NCBI RefSeq assembly: GCF_016587375.1
Contig: NZ_BNJG01000002.1
Span: 806,001-870,000 of the forward strand
Length of the DNA: 64,000 nucleotides
Source of the DNA: Ktedonobacter robiniae
GTDB lineage: Bacteria; Chloroflexota; Ktedonobacteria; Ktedonobacterales; Ktedonobacteraceae
Reading direction: 5' to 3'
The first letter of the stretch is position 1, and each line of letters starts with the position of its first letter. Positions 42,871-51,175 of the stretch are shown here, one piece after another. The translations under genes and the position numbers were made by a program. Under the pieces are notes generated by a model. It had not been told where the DNA came from. It did no database searches and was given only the letters and a program-made list of their open reading frames with translations.

Positions 42871-43566
42871 ATGAAATTTCTGCTCACCTCTGGTGGCATC
42901 AGCAACGACAGCATTCGTAACGCCCTGGTTGATCTGCTAGGCAAACCGATCTCCGAGTCCAGCGCCCTCTACATTCCCACCGCGTTGTACGCCAACCCCA
43001 ATGGTCCAGCCATGGCCGCCCGGCTGATCCGCGGAGAGACCAACACCGCTCCATTCCCTGACGGATTCACCTCCATGTGCGAATTGGGGTGGAAGTCGTT
43101 GGGCGTGCTGGAACTCACCGCGCTGCCCAGTATCGATGAAAAGTGTTGGCTCCCGCTAGTCAAAGAGACGGACGCCCTGCTGGTGGAAGGCGGCGATCCC
43201 CTGTATCTGTGCTACTGGATGCGGCAATCCGGACTGGCCGACCTCTTGCCGGAGCTTGGGCGCGAGACGGTCTATGTGGGACTGAGCGCCGGAAGCATGG
43301 TGATGGCCCCCAGCATCGGGGAGGACTTCGTCGGCTGGAAGCCGCCCACTGGTGGCGATAGAACGCTGGGACTGGTTGATTTTGCGATGTGTCCGCACCT
43401 GGATCACCACGATATGCCGGACAATTCCATGGCCAACGCTGAAAAATGGGCCGCCGGCATGCCGGTGCCGGCGTACTTGATTGACGATCAGACCGCCATA
43501 CAAGTGGTTGATGGCGTCGTCGACGTCATCTCCGAGGGGCACTGGAAGCTGTTTACCCAGGAGTAG
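42871..43566 (+). CDS. Peptidase S51 / PepE-like type 1 glutamine amidotransferase fold protein
   Basis: A 231-residue cytoplasmic protein. The nucleophile elbow VGLSAGSMVM near residue 135 carries the catalytic Ser of dipeptidase E relatives; LLVEGGDPLYLCYWM near 105 and the later CPHLDHHDMP match the family. Members cleave Asp-X dipeptides or cyanophycin products; the exact substrate is unknown. AAGGAGAA precedes the ATG. The gene follows the IS5 element by about 260 bases in which no gene was recognised. Confidence 0.88.
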   Translation: MKFLLTSGGISNDSIRNALVDLLGKPISESSALYIPTALYANPNGPAMAARLIRGETNTAPFPDGFTSMCELGWKSLGVLELTALPSIDEKCWLPLVKETDALLVEGGDPLYLCYWMRQSGLADLLPELGRETVYVGLSAGSMVMAPSIGEDFVGWKPPTGGDRTLGLVDFAMCPHLDHHDMPDNSMANAEKWAAGMPVPAYLIDDQTAIQVVDGVVDVISEGHWKLFTQE

Positions 43567-43798
43567 GCTGGTTCGGCCCTGAGCCGTTCGTGCTCCAGCT
43601 TGGTTGAACCGATCGTGCCGCGTACACCGACCTCACACGACTTCCCCCAACGGGATCGGGCACACGAGGGCAGTCGCTCGGCGCACACAAAGCAGCTAGT
43701 AAATTGGGTCAAACTAGCACGAATTTTAGGGTGAATGTCAGGAAATCAGCGCGAATTGAGCAACAAAAAAAACGTGGTGATTGAAAGGAGTGCTTTTG

Positions 43799-44302
43799 AT
43801 GAACGAACCAATCACGAAAATCGATCCGCGATTCAGCGACTCGGATGCGGTTGCCACATCATGGGATGAGACGCGTCGAGTACTTGAAACAGCCGAGATA
43901 TTCTGGATCTCGACGGTTCGGGCCGACGGTCGCCCCCATGTTACTCCGCTCGTGGCCGTGTGGTTTGATGGGGCCATTTACTTCTGTACCGGTGCTACCG
44001 AACAGAAGGCCTTGAACCTTCGTGGGAACCCGCATGTGATCTTGACGACCGGCTGTAACCACTGGGATGCAGGACTAGACGTCGTGGTCGAGGGCGATGC
44101 CGTCCAACTCACCGACAATGACCTACTCGAACGCCTCGCCGAAGCATGGACCACAAAGTGGGACGGGCGATGGCAATACAAGGTGCACAACGGCGTCTTT
44201 CAGCACGAAGGAAGCGATACGATTCCTGTGTTCTCGGTCACGCCCACCAAGATCCTTGCGTTCGCTAAGGGCACCTTTAGCCACACCCGCCACCAGTTCT
44301 GA
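43799..44302 (+). CDS. Pyridoxamine 5'-phosphate oxidase (PPOX) family protein
   Basis: A 167-residue split-barrel flavin/F420-binding protein. It shows FWISTVRADGRPHVTPLVAV near residue 38 and YFCTGATEQKALNLRGNPHV near 62, the standard cofactor-contact strands, and ends AKGTFSHTRHQF. Family members reduce substrates with FMN or F420; the specific reaction is not known. ATG 43799 follows GAAAGGAG; the in-frame TTG at 43781 overlaps that ribosome site and is rejected. A decayed DHFR-family gene follows directly. Confidence 0.9.
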   Translation: MNEPITKIDPRFSDSDAVATSWDETRRVLETAEIFWISTVRADGRPHVTPLVAVWFDGAIYFCTGATEQKALNLRGNPHVILTTGCNHWDAGLDVVVEGDAVQLTDNDLLERLAEAWTTKWDGRWQYKVHNGVFQHEGSDTIPVFSVTPTKILAFAKGTFSHTRHQF

Positions 44303-44312
44303 AGCGGGTATC

Positions 44313-44520
44313 CATATCATGGGGAGTACCTATCTCTCCATGGCGGAGTACTGGCCCTTCTCAGCCGAGGTCTTCGCTGCCCCGATGAATCAGATCCCCA
44401 AGGTGTCTTCTCCAAGTCTCTCAAGAAGGCCAACTGGGAGGAGTCGCGGATGACCAGACCAGCGGCGACCTAGGAGAGGAGATTGCCCGTCTGAGGCAAC
44501 AGGCGGATTGGCGTCAAGTG
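44313..44520 (+). pseudogene. Dihydrofolate reductase family (RibD_C) gene remnant
   Basis: Translation in successive frames gives GSTYLSMAEYWPFSAE and AAPMNQIPKV, then, after a one-base shift near 44404, FSKSLKKANWEESRM, and after another break near 44470, EEIARLRQQADW. This is the ordered middle of the RibD_C/DHFR family (compare KIVFSKTL and the following segments of the intact gene at 17682). The N-terminal third and the NADPH-binding end are missing. It is therefore a decayed gene, not a short functional one. Confidence 0.7.
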
Positions 44521-44672
44521 AAGGGAGTATCTCTCACCAGACAGAGAGGCAATAGAGAGTTATGCACGTAAAGGGGGACTAAAACAGTACGACGAGCTGC
44601 ACCACAAATATAAAATATGTTTATCAAACAAGTATCATCAGATTGTTAAAGTCGCTTTTAGCCGCTACCGGT

Positions 44673-44752
44673 GTACGCGGCTACTGCTCGAGGGCGAGAG
44701 TAGCCGCGTACGCCAGGGCACAGCCCCAGTAGCCGCGTACGCTAGTAGCGGG
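44673..44752 (-). terminator. GC-rich palindromic cluster after glycosyltransferase gene
   Basis: GTACGCGGCTACT and AGTAGCCGCGTAC form a 13-bp inverted repeat (44673-44711), and the word AGCCGCGTACGC is repeated at 44731. On the minus strand it lies just after the glycosyltransferase stop. The 15-base word AGCCGCGTACGCCAG here (44702) recurs at 54119, which marks it as a dispersed repeat. Confidence 0.5.
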
Positions 44753-45946
44753 CTACCTACGCTGGTTAAAATCAACTATGGCATCTGCGGCGGCGTGGTA
44801 GCCACCGCCCTCGCGCAGGGCACGCTGCATACGCTTGGTGCTGACGCGGAAGCTAGAGTCGCTGGCGATACGATTTACAGTTTGCTTCAGGACATCGGCA
44901 TGTAGATCGCCCGTGTCCAGCGAGAGGCCCAGGCCAAGCTCCTCGACGCGGCGCGCGGTGATCGCCTCCTCGGAGGTCTGAGGTACCACGATAAGCGGCA
45001 CACCATAATACAGCGACTCCATGATACTACCCACCTCGCCATGCGTAATAAAGATGTCGGTATACTGCAAGACCTCCAACTGCGGCACAAAGGGATAGAC
45101 CATAAAGTTGCTGGGGATCTCTTTCAACTGTGAACGGTTGATGCGCTGGCCAATAGCCTGCACGACCTGCCATGCGCTCCCGCCAAAGGCCTCAAAGCAG
45201 GTGTTGAAGAAATCGACGCGGTTATTAAAGATCGTTCCCAGGGAAATATAGAGCGCAGGCTGGCTATTGATGCGCTCCAGGGGAAACTCCGAGGTCGTGA
45301 GCCGCGAGACAATGGAGGGTCCGACAAAGCGAAAACGCTCATCAAAGGTCTCGCCCGCAGGTTGGAAGGCCTTGGGAATAGAAATAACATTCAGCGCTTC
45401 CGCCCGAGCATACATCTCCTGTAAGGGAAACGCATTCACGCCATAGACGCGGCAGAGCGCCTCGAAATCATTGTTCGCCTGCTCAAAGGGATGGGGATGA
45501 ATCGATTCCGCGGCCCCCTCCCACAGCTCGCTCGCAAATTGAAAGTGCTCATTGAAGACATAGCCGGGCCGGAACTGGATCGCTGGCACACCCAGCATTT
45601 GAGCCAGCACATAGCCCCAGAGGCTGGCCGGGTCATAAATCACGCAGTCCGGCTTCTCCATACGCACGACATCTCGTAGTTGCGAGAGGACGTAGCGGCT
45701 CTCCTCCACCAGGCGCGCGGGCGTGCTTGAGGAATAGGGGCCCCTCGGCGCGCTCGGCGAACTGAAACCAAACATCGTCGATCGATAGGGCTGTAGGCGC
45801 GCGCCAGTAGCCTCCACCGCGCGCCGGAAATCCTCGGTTAAGCAGTACACCACCTGCTCTCCCCGCACAACTAGCTCCTGCACCACCGCCAGCGTGGGAT
45901 TGACCTGTCCATAGCGTGGCACGTTACAAAAAAGAAACTTAGCCAT
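44753..45946 (-). CDS. MGT-family glycosyltransferase (UGT-like, GT1)
   Basis: A 397-residue GT-B enzyme. The N-terminal acceptor domain begins KFLFCNVPRYGQVNPTLAVV; the C-terminal donor domain has the GT1 signature VPQLEVLQYTDIFITHGEVGSIMESL near residue 290-315 and VPLIVVPQTSEEAITARRVEELG. The usual 'THGG' is THGE here. Such enzymes transfer sugar from UDP- or TDP-sugars to macrolides and other small molecules for detoxification. ATG 45946 follows AAGGA; the longer frame is rejected. It is likely co-transcribed with the PPOX gene upstream. Confidence 0.9.
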   Translation of the reverse strand: MAKFLFCNVPRYGQVNPTLAVVQELVVRGEQVVYCLTEDFRRAVEATGARLQPYRSTMFGFSSPSAPRGPYSSSTPARLVEESRYVLSQLRDVVRMEKPDCVIYDPASLWGYVLAQMLGVPAIQFRPGYVFNEHFQFASELWEGAAESIHPHPFEQANNDFEALCRVYGVNAFPLQEMYARAEALNVISIPKAFQPAGETFDERFRFVGPSIVSRLTTSEFPLERINSQPALYISLGTIFNNRVDFFNTCFEAFGGSAWQVVQAIGQRINRSQLKEIPSNFMVYPFVPQLEVLQYTDIFITHGEVGSIMESLYYGVPLIVVPQTSEEAITARRVEELGLGLSLDTGDLHADVLKQTVNRIASDSSFRVSTKRMQRALREGGGYHAAADAIVDFNQRR

Positions 45947-46011
45947 ATATCCTTGCTCACTCATTTCCAAATTTTTTGTTTCTGCGCACAGCCACCCCTG
46001 TTTCAGCGAGG

Positions 46012-46422
46012 CTAGGAAGAGATCTTCCGGCTGCTGGGATGATAGGGATGGGTATCGATGCCCCACGAGATAATATGCGTGGGCGTAATACGAATAAACT
46101 CGGCATCTACATTCTCATTCTGCAAGATCTCTTTTCCACCTTGCTGGATGGCTTCAGCACGCCCACGGATCTCTATGCCACGTGGCTGCCAGGGCGACAA
46201 GACATCATCAATGACAAAGGCAGCGCGCCCATGACGCCCCGCGTCGCGGAACTTCTTGCTCTGACCCATATTGTAACCACCCACGTCGATGGTATCCAGC
46301 TCGCTGTTATAGCGAAAGCCCACCGGAACCACGTGTGGATCCCCCTTGGCATCCACCGTTGCCAGCCGCCCTAGCTTCTGCCCCTGCATATATGCAATCT
46401 CAGTTTCGGTGAAATGGCTCAA
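46012..46422 (-). CDS. PPOX-class F420-dependent enzyme
   Basis: A 136-residue split-barrel protein close to the Rv1155-type F420-binding PPOX group: MSHFTETEIAYMQGQKLGRL at the start, TVDAKGDPHVVPVGFRY near 25, and RGIEIRGRAEAI near 82, ending RITPTHIISWGID. It would use F420 or FMN to reduce a small substrate in the cytoplasm. GGAGG precedes the ATG. It is 65 bases upstream of the glycosyltransferase on the same strand, suggesting a joint detoxification role (inference). Confidence 0.9.
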   Translation of the reverse strand: MSHFTETEIAYMQGQKLGRLATVDAKGDPHVVPVGFRYNSELDTIDVGGYNMGQSKKFRDAGRHGRAAFVIDDVLSPWQPRGIEIRGRAEAIQQGGKEILQNENVDAEFIRITPTHIISWGIDTHPYHPSSRKISS

Positions 46423-46658
46423 AGCTCGCGCCTCCTTATTTTATATCAGGGATTTTCGTGCGTGCTCAATCATAACTTCAGTGTAAGACACAATAGCAAC
46501 ACAAAGCAACACTTTCCCAACCACCTGGCTTCTTTATGAATATTACGCCTATGTATCAATTCAACAAACTTTGTGTATGAGCGTGCGTCCCTTGCTACGT
46601 TCCTGCTCAGTACAATGGCAAATACCCAATTTCGTATTTTGATGCGTTCATACATATC

Positions 46659-46821
46659 CAGGGCTTTCCAATTCTCTTTTGCTCTGTTTCGGCTCGCTAC
46701 GCTCGCCTCGGGGGTAAGGGGTCTGCGTGGAAAATGGCGAAGCCATTTTCCACGCAGACCCCTTACCCCCGAGCGCCGCAGGCGCGAAGGACTCCATATG
46801 CATGAGAATTGGAAGGCCCTG
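46659..46821. mobile_element. 163-bp MITE-like element with target site duplication
   Basis: Terminal inverted repeats CAGGGCTTTCCAATTCTC (46659-46676) and its complement at 46804-46821 differ by one base. They are flanked by identical 10-bp direct repeats CATACATATC (46649-46658 and 46822-46831). The centre is a perfect 32-bp palindrome (46707-46738 with 46742-46773, loop GAA). It encodes nothing. A 10-bp duplication suits mobilisation by an IS4-like transposase supplied in trans (inference). Confidence 0.8.
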
Positions 46822-46913
46822 CATACATATCCTAAATCCTTCTCACTTTCGCATATAAGAGGTATATCTACAAGAGGTATATTTACGGAAAGGAATATAT
46901 GTTTTAGGGATGT

Positions 46914-47495
46914 ATGATGGACCCAACACAATCACACTTTATATCACCTCCGTCTCCGCCGTTTTTGCCATTGACACCACCACGTCCGCCGCGCCGACCC
47001 TTCGCGCCCTGGGCCTGGTACAAAAAACAATCGAAAAAGGTGCAAGGCTGGATTGGCTGCTTTACGATATTTGTAGCACTCATACTTTGTCTCTCGTGCG
47101 CTAGCGCGAGCACCCACATGTTCTCGGGCAATTTACTTGCGTCACAACCTTCACCCGTGGCGAAGGCGCAGGACACACCAATGGACCAGTTTAGCCCAAC
47201 GCCAATCCCCACACCTAAACCATCCCCAACACCAACACCTATTCAACCGCCGACACCATCGCCTGTCCCAGACACAGGCGTTAATGGAAACCCTTGGGGA
47301 TATGATTTCAATCCAGGAAATGTGATCACCAATGCGCCCGCTGGCTTCTGTGGGTACTTTGACCGTATATCTTCGTTTTCGAGTGGGAAGGGTTATGTGG
47401 TTGAGTGCAAGGATGGGCAATATAGTAAGTCGGGTGGGCGATCAAGTGCCTGCTCACGTGATGGAGGGGTGAGCCGCACGCTCTATTCCCATTAG
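46914..47495 (+). CDS. Membrane-anchored Pro-rich protein with DUF3761-like C-terminus
   Basis: A 193-residue protein. A proline-rich N-terminus (PSPPFLPLTPPRPPRRP) precedes one transmembrane helix at about 46-66; a Pro/Thr spacer (SPTPIPTPKPSPTPTPIQP) runs over about 93-118; the C-terminal about 65 residues include GYVVECKDGQYSKSGG and CSRDGGVSRTLY, which resemble DUF3761. The three to four cysteines may form disulfides outside the cell. Function unknown. Two copies of AGAGGTATAT lie just upstream of the gene. Confidence 0.7.
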   Translation: MMDPTQSHFISPPSPPFLPLTPPRPPRRPFAPWAWYKKQSKKVQGWIGCFTIFVALILCLSCASASTHMFSGNLLASQPSPVAKAQDTPMDQFSPTPIPTPKPSPTPTPIQPPTPSPVPDTGVNGNPWGYDFNPGNVITNAPAGFCGYFDRISSFSSGKGYVVECKDGQYSKSGGRSSACSRDGGVSRTLYSH

Positions 47496-47618
47496 CCCAG
47501 CAAAAAATCCACCCCACGACCGGATATATATGCTACAAGCATATGTATCTTCTTCCCCATACGGCCTGTCTTTGCTATGCTTTGCATAGAGACATAGAAA
47601 TGAAAGAGGAGTTAACAT

Positions 47619-48377
47619 ATGAAGATTGCGGCCCTCTATGATATTCATGGAAATCTGCCTGCTCTAGAAGCGGTGCTCAATGAGCTTGAGGAGATAGAGC
47701 CCGACCTGGTGGTACTGGGCGGCGATATTGTTTCGGGTCCCTTCCCGCGTCAGACGCTGGAACGCCTGCAACAACTCGATCTGCACATGCGCGCCATTCG
47801 TGGTAATGGAGAACGCGAGGCCGTCCTGGCCTTCGACGGCCTTCCCCTGCCCTCACACATGTCAGAAGAGAGCCAGGCGGCAACCAGCTGGGTTGGGCGG
47901 CAACTGGAGCAGGTTCAGCGCGATTACCTGGCCAGCCTACCCGAGAGTCTAACCCTCCCTCTCGAAGAACAGGGCGAAATTTTCTTCTGCCATGCCACGC
48001 CCCACAACGATGAGGACCTCTTCACTCCCCTGACGCCCCAGAAGCGCCTCGACACGCTCTTCGCCAATACCGCCCATCCTATCGTCATTTGCGGCCATAC
48101 CCACATACAATTTGAGCGCCAGACAGGCAACACACGCATCATCAACGCAGGTAGTGTGGGCATGCCCTACGCGGATAGCCCGGGCGCATACTGGCTGCTT
48201 CTCACCCCCGAAGGCCACGAGTTCCGCCGGACGGAGTATGACCTGGAGGCTGCCGCCCAACAAGTACGCGAGAGCGGCTATCCCCAGGCCCAGGACTTTG
48301 CCGACGAGAACATTCTCAAAATACCCACAGCCACCGAGGCCGCCGAATTCTTTGAGCAACTGGCCGCTAGCCGCTAG
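47619..48377 (+). CDS. Metallophosphoesterase (YfcE/calcineurin-like)
   Basis: A 252-residue cytoplasmic phosphoesterase. The metal-binding motifs are in order: YDIHGN near residue 8, LGGDIVSGP near 33, GNGERE near 62 (GNHE-like with Gly for His neighbour), FCHATPH near 125 and ICGHTHIQF near 152. It would hydrolyse phosphodiesters or phosphomonoesters with two divalent metals. AGAGGAG precedes the ATG. It ends at a long bidirectional palindrome. Confidence 0.92.
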   Translation: MKIAALYDIHGNLPALEAVLNELEEIEPDLVVLGGDIVSGPFPRQTLERLQQLDLHMRAIRGNGEREAVLAFDGLPLPSHMSEESQAATSWVGRQLEQVQRDYLASLPESLTLPLEEQGEIFFCHATPHNDEDLFTPLTPQKRLDTLFANTAHPIVICGHTHIQFERQTGNTRIINAGSVGMPYADSPGAYWLLLTPEGHEFRRTEYDLEAAAQQVRESGYPQAQDFADENILKIPTATEAAEFFEQLAASR

Positions 48378-48388
48378 AGTTTCTGACC

Positions 48389-48469
48389 AACGCTGCTAAA
48401 GCACGCGTCTACATATAATGATATGGGCGTGCCATATCATTATATGTAGACGCGTGCTTTAGCAGCGTT
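48389..48469. terminator. Perfect 38-bp palindrome between convergent genes
   Basis: Bases 48389-48426 are the exact reverse complement of 48432-48469, with loop GCGTG. The outer part is AACGCTGCTAAAGCACGCGT. It lies 12 bases after the phosphoesterase stop and 15 before the stop of the convergent SDR gene. It is much longer than needed for termination; no target duplication is seen. Confidence 0.8.
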
Positions 48470-48483
48470 GTGCCGCACGCAGC

Positions 48484-49233
48484 TTAGCGATCTTGCTCGA
48501 TTGGGCGAATCAGAATCTCATTGACATTGACGCGCTCGGGCTGGGTCGCAGCGTAGACGATGGCATTGGCAATGTCTTCGCTCTCCAACGGGGTAATGCC
48601 TTGCAACCACTCGGCCTGCTTTTTCTTAGCCTCTTCATCGGTAATATGCTCGGTCAACTCGGTCGCGACCGCGCCAGGCTCGATGACGGAGACACGAATA
48701 TGGTCTTTATAGACCTCCTGCCGTAGCGCCTCAGAGAGCGCCACAACACCCCACTTGGTGACATTATAGACGCCGCTCCCCGCACGCGCCGTGCGGCCCG
48801 CCACCGAGGAGATATTGATGATATGCCCGCTCTTCTGCTCCTTCATGATTGGTAGCACACTATGCGTTGTGTAGAGTAAGCCCATAATATTGACATCCAC
48901 CATGCGCCGCCAATCCTCGGTATTCGCGCCATCGATCATGCCCAGCAGCATCAGGCCAGCGTTATTGACCAGGATATCGATGCGCCCCAGCTTCCCCTTC
49001 ACATGGTTGACCACATTCTGCACCTGTTTCTCGTCGGCCACATCCGCCACCACGGGCACCGCCGTGCCATCCTGCTCATGAATGAGCTTAACCAGCTCCT
49101 GCAAGCGTTCAGCCCGACGCGCTACCACCGCTACCTGCGCCCCCTCAGCCGCCAGGGCCAGCGCCGTCGCCTCTCCAATTCCAGACGATGCGCCCGTAAT
49201 CAACGCAACCTTACCCTCTAAGCGCTTTGCCAT
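48484..49233 (-). CDS. SDR-family NAD(P)-dependent oxidoreductase
   Basis: A 249-residue classical short-chain dehydrogenase: TGASSGIGEATA near residue 13, NNAG near 90, catalytic Ser in ISSVAG near 140 and YNVTK with Tyr/Lys near 155. The segment LITGASSG followed by VVARRAERL suggests NADP preference. Close relatives act on serine or small hydroxy acids and ketones; the substrate here is unknown. Start ATG 49233 follows AAGAGAG; the longer open frame is rejected. Confidence 0.92.
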   Translation of the reverse strand: MAKRLEGKVALITGASSGIGEATALALAAEGAQVAVVARRAERLQELVKLIHEQDGTAVPVVADVADEKQVQNVVNHVKGKLGRIDILVNNAGLMLLGMIDGANTEDWRRMVDVNIMGLLYTTHSVLPIMKEQKSGHIINISSVAGRTARAGSGVYNVTKWGVVALSEALRQEVYKDHIRVSVIEPGAVATELTEHITDEEAKKKQAEWLQGITPLESEDIANAIVYAATQPERVNVNEILIRPIEQDR

Positions 49234-49544
49234 CTCTCTTGTCCCCTTCGCTAACACTAATTCAGGCAGAAAATATGGTTGCGCCGTAGCACGCAACCAC
49301 GCATCCTTCAGCTATATCACGTATCATTCTTGGCGAAGGGAGACGCCCACCCTGGCTCCCTTCCACAAAGAAACAGATATGAAAGCATCATGGATTTTAC
49401 ATACGGCGGATATGGTCTGTTAATGATATACTGAAGATGCTTTTGTTGCACGACAACCTTAAACTTCAGATATAGATTAATACATGAAATACAAATTAAG
49501 CTTCTATTTGTGACAAGAAGCGCTAAAATAATGGAGATAACACA
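49234..49544. other. Intergenic region, no gene seen
   Basis: About 310 bases between the divergent SDR gene and the hypothetical gene at 49545. The right part is AT-rich (TACATGAAATACAAATTAAG) and probably holds the promoter of the downstream gene. No coding or RNA feature was recognised. Confidence 0.4.
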
Positions 49545-50000
49545 ATGGGCCTCATAAGCGACGCCTTTATTGCGACTGAGACTGAGCTAGAAGAGACACA
49601 ATTCATGAGTCAGGGCAATCCAGGCCAGTTCTTTCCAACCATGCAGGGCAAGAATATCGACCCTCTCATGCTGGCTCAGTTGGAACTCATCGTGATGAAT
49701 CTGGAAAAGAATAGCCTACCAGCTATCTTGTCCAGCCTTGATGAACGCATGCTCGGCGAGGCCGAATCCACCGAGCAATGGATCTACCAGTTCCCCGATT
49801 CCCTGGTTGACAGATTAGCTACGCTACAAGACACTGAGATCAGCCACTATGGCGCGCAGTGGGGAGCGACCAAGGAATGGCAAAGCAAGAAAGGCCTGCC
49901 CCCTACCGAGGCGGCCACGCAATTTCTCCAACAGCTCTGCCAGCTCGCCGTCCGCGCTCACGCCGAGACAAAAAACATGTACATGTGGATCAGCCTCTGA
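49545..50000 (+). CDS. Hypothetical protein, 151 residues
   Basis: A soluble, mostly helical protein beginning MGLISDAFIATETELEE. The middle reads MLAQLELIVMNLEKNSLPAI and the end HAETKNMYMWISL with no signal peptide. No family is recognised; overall composition (acidic, Leu/Gln rich, about 150 residues) is like small immunity-type or regulatory proteins but that is only a resemblance. GGAGATAACACA precedes the ATG. It stands alone, 156 bases before a HAD hydrolase gene. Confidence 0.7.
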   Translation: MGLISDAFIATETELEETQFMSQGNPGQFFPTMQGKNIDPLMLAQLELIVMNLEKNSLPAILSSLDERMLGEAESTEQWIYQFPDSLVDRLATLQDTEISHYGAQWGATKEWQSKKGLPPTEAATQFLQQLCQLAVRAHAETKNMYMWISL

Positions 50001-50156
50001 TATGCGCATTGACATTACATACACTCAACCACGTCCAGTCCACTCATTGATTTCATCACTGCTTATGGCACTGGACGTATTATGCCATCTCCAAATAAGT
50101 TCTTGTGTTATGATAGAGCTAATCAATATGCAAGAAAGCGAACTACAAAAAGACTT

Positions 50157-50837
50157 ATGCTAACCTATGATACTCTGCTCTTCGATCTCGATGGCACGCT
50201 GACTGATCCCAAGCCAGGCATTACGAAGTCCGTGCAGTACGCCCTGGCACGCTTTGACATAGATGTTCCTGATCTTGAAGTGCTCGTTCCCTTTATTGGC
50301 CCGCCCCTTGCCGAGTCTTTCCACCATTACTATGGCCTCACGCCCGAGCAGGCCCAGCAGGCCATTGCTTACTATCGTGAGTATTTCGCTGATACCGGGC
50401 TGTATGAGAACGCGGTCTACCCCGGCATTCCTGCTCTGCTCGCCGATCTGCGTGCCAGCCATAAGCGCCTGCTGGTCGCGACCTCCAAGCCTACGGTTTT
50501 CGCCGAGCGCATTCTGGCCCATTTCGATCTAGCACATTATTTTGAGCTTATCGTAGGCAGCGAACTGGATGGCACACGCATTGCCAAGGCCGACGTCATT
50601 GCCTACGCCCTGGCCTCTCTTCCTGCTCCAGCTTACCAGAACGCGATCATGATCGGCGATCGTAAACACGACATCATCGGCGCCCAGCAGAATGGCCTCC
50701 CTTCCATCGCCGTCACCTATGGCTATGGCTCCTACGAGGAACTCCAGGACCAGCAACCTACACACCTGATAGACAGCGTAAGTAACCTTGCCATATTGCT
50801 TGGGCACGAAATGAAAGCGGAGAGCGCCTCCGTTTAG
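50157..50837 (+). CDS. HAD-superfamily hydrolase (phosphoglycolate phosphatase/5'-nucleotidase-like)
   Basis: A 226-residue phosphatase. Motif I LFDLDGTLTDP (nucleophile Asp and acid/base Asp) is at about 8-18, motif II Thr/Ser in LLVATSKP near 108, motif III Lys near 140, and motif IV IGDRKHDIIGA near 165. The helical cap between motifs I and II marks subfamily IA; SVQYALARFDI and FIGPPLAESF resemble the PGP/YjjG-type 5'-nucleotidases. ATG 50157 fits the family start; the long upstream extension from 50082 does not. Confidence 0.9.
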   Translation: MLTYDTLLFDLDGTLTDPKPGITKSVQYALARFDIDVPDLEVLVPFIGPPLAESFHHYYGLTPEQAQQAIAYYREYFADTGLYENAVYPGIPALLADLRASHKRLLVATSKPTVFAERILAHFDLAHYFELIVGSELDGTRIAKADVIAYALASLPAPAYQNAIMIGDRKHDIIGAQQNGLPSIAVTYGYGSYEELQDQQPTHLIDSVSNLAILLGHEMKAESASV

Positions 50838-50987
50838 CCACCATTCCACATTTGATAAGAGATGCCAGCCAGGTTATAAATTTGGCTGGCACTATACTAT
50901 TTCGCTCCCAATTCACCACACATCTATAGTATTTAAAATTTGCCCCTCTTTTCTGCTTGCGCCTCTGGACAGAAGGTGTTATAGTAT

Positions 50988-51026
50988 TTAACATTCTCTT
51001 AATATTCCGTTAACATTCTCTTAATA
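50988..51026 (+). promoter_or_regulatory. Four phased PHO-box-like repeats upstream of Na+/Pi cotransporter
   Basis: TTAACA (50988), TTAATA (50999), TTAACA (51010) and TTAATA (51021) recur at exactly 11-bp steps, with spacers TTCTC, TTCCG, TTCTC. This matches the TTAACA-N5 direct-repeat pattern bound by PhoP/PhoB-type response regulators. The array lies about 150 bases before a Na+/phosphate cotransporter gene, so phosphate control is likely. Confidence 0.7.
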
Positions 51027-51175
51027 TTAATTGTTTGATTTTCACGCCCAAACTGCCGGTTGCCGGGTTATACACAAAGTCGGAATCTCTCGATTGAGAG
51101 CTACCAGCGAGAAAGGAAACCCACTAGCAGAAGAGGTAGAGGCATTTCCCGACAAGGATGAGAGGAGGCCCCTTT

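Noticed and set aside
43567..43798. IS21-like end repeats (AAACTAGCACGAATT and AAATCAGCGCGAATT)
   Set aside because: Two short similar words only; no IstA/IstB coding or second end was found.
46573..46917. 114-codon plus-strand and 153-codon minus-strand frames across the palindromic element
   Set aside because: Both frames run through the MITE-like palindrome, which forces mirror-image peptides; not genes.
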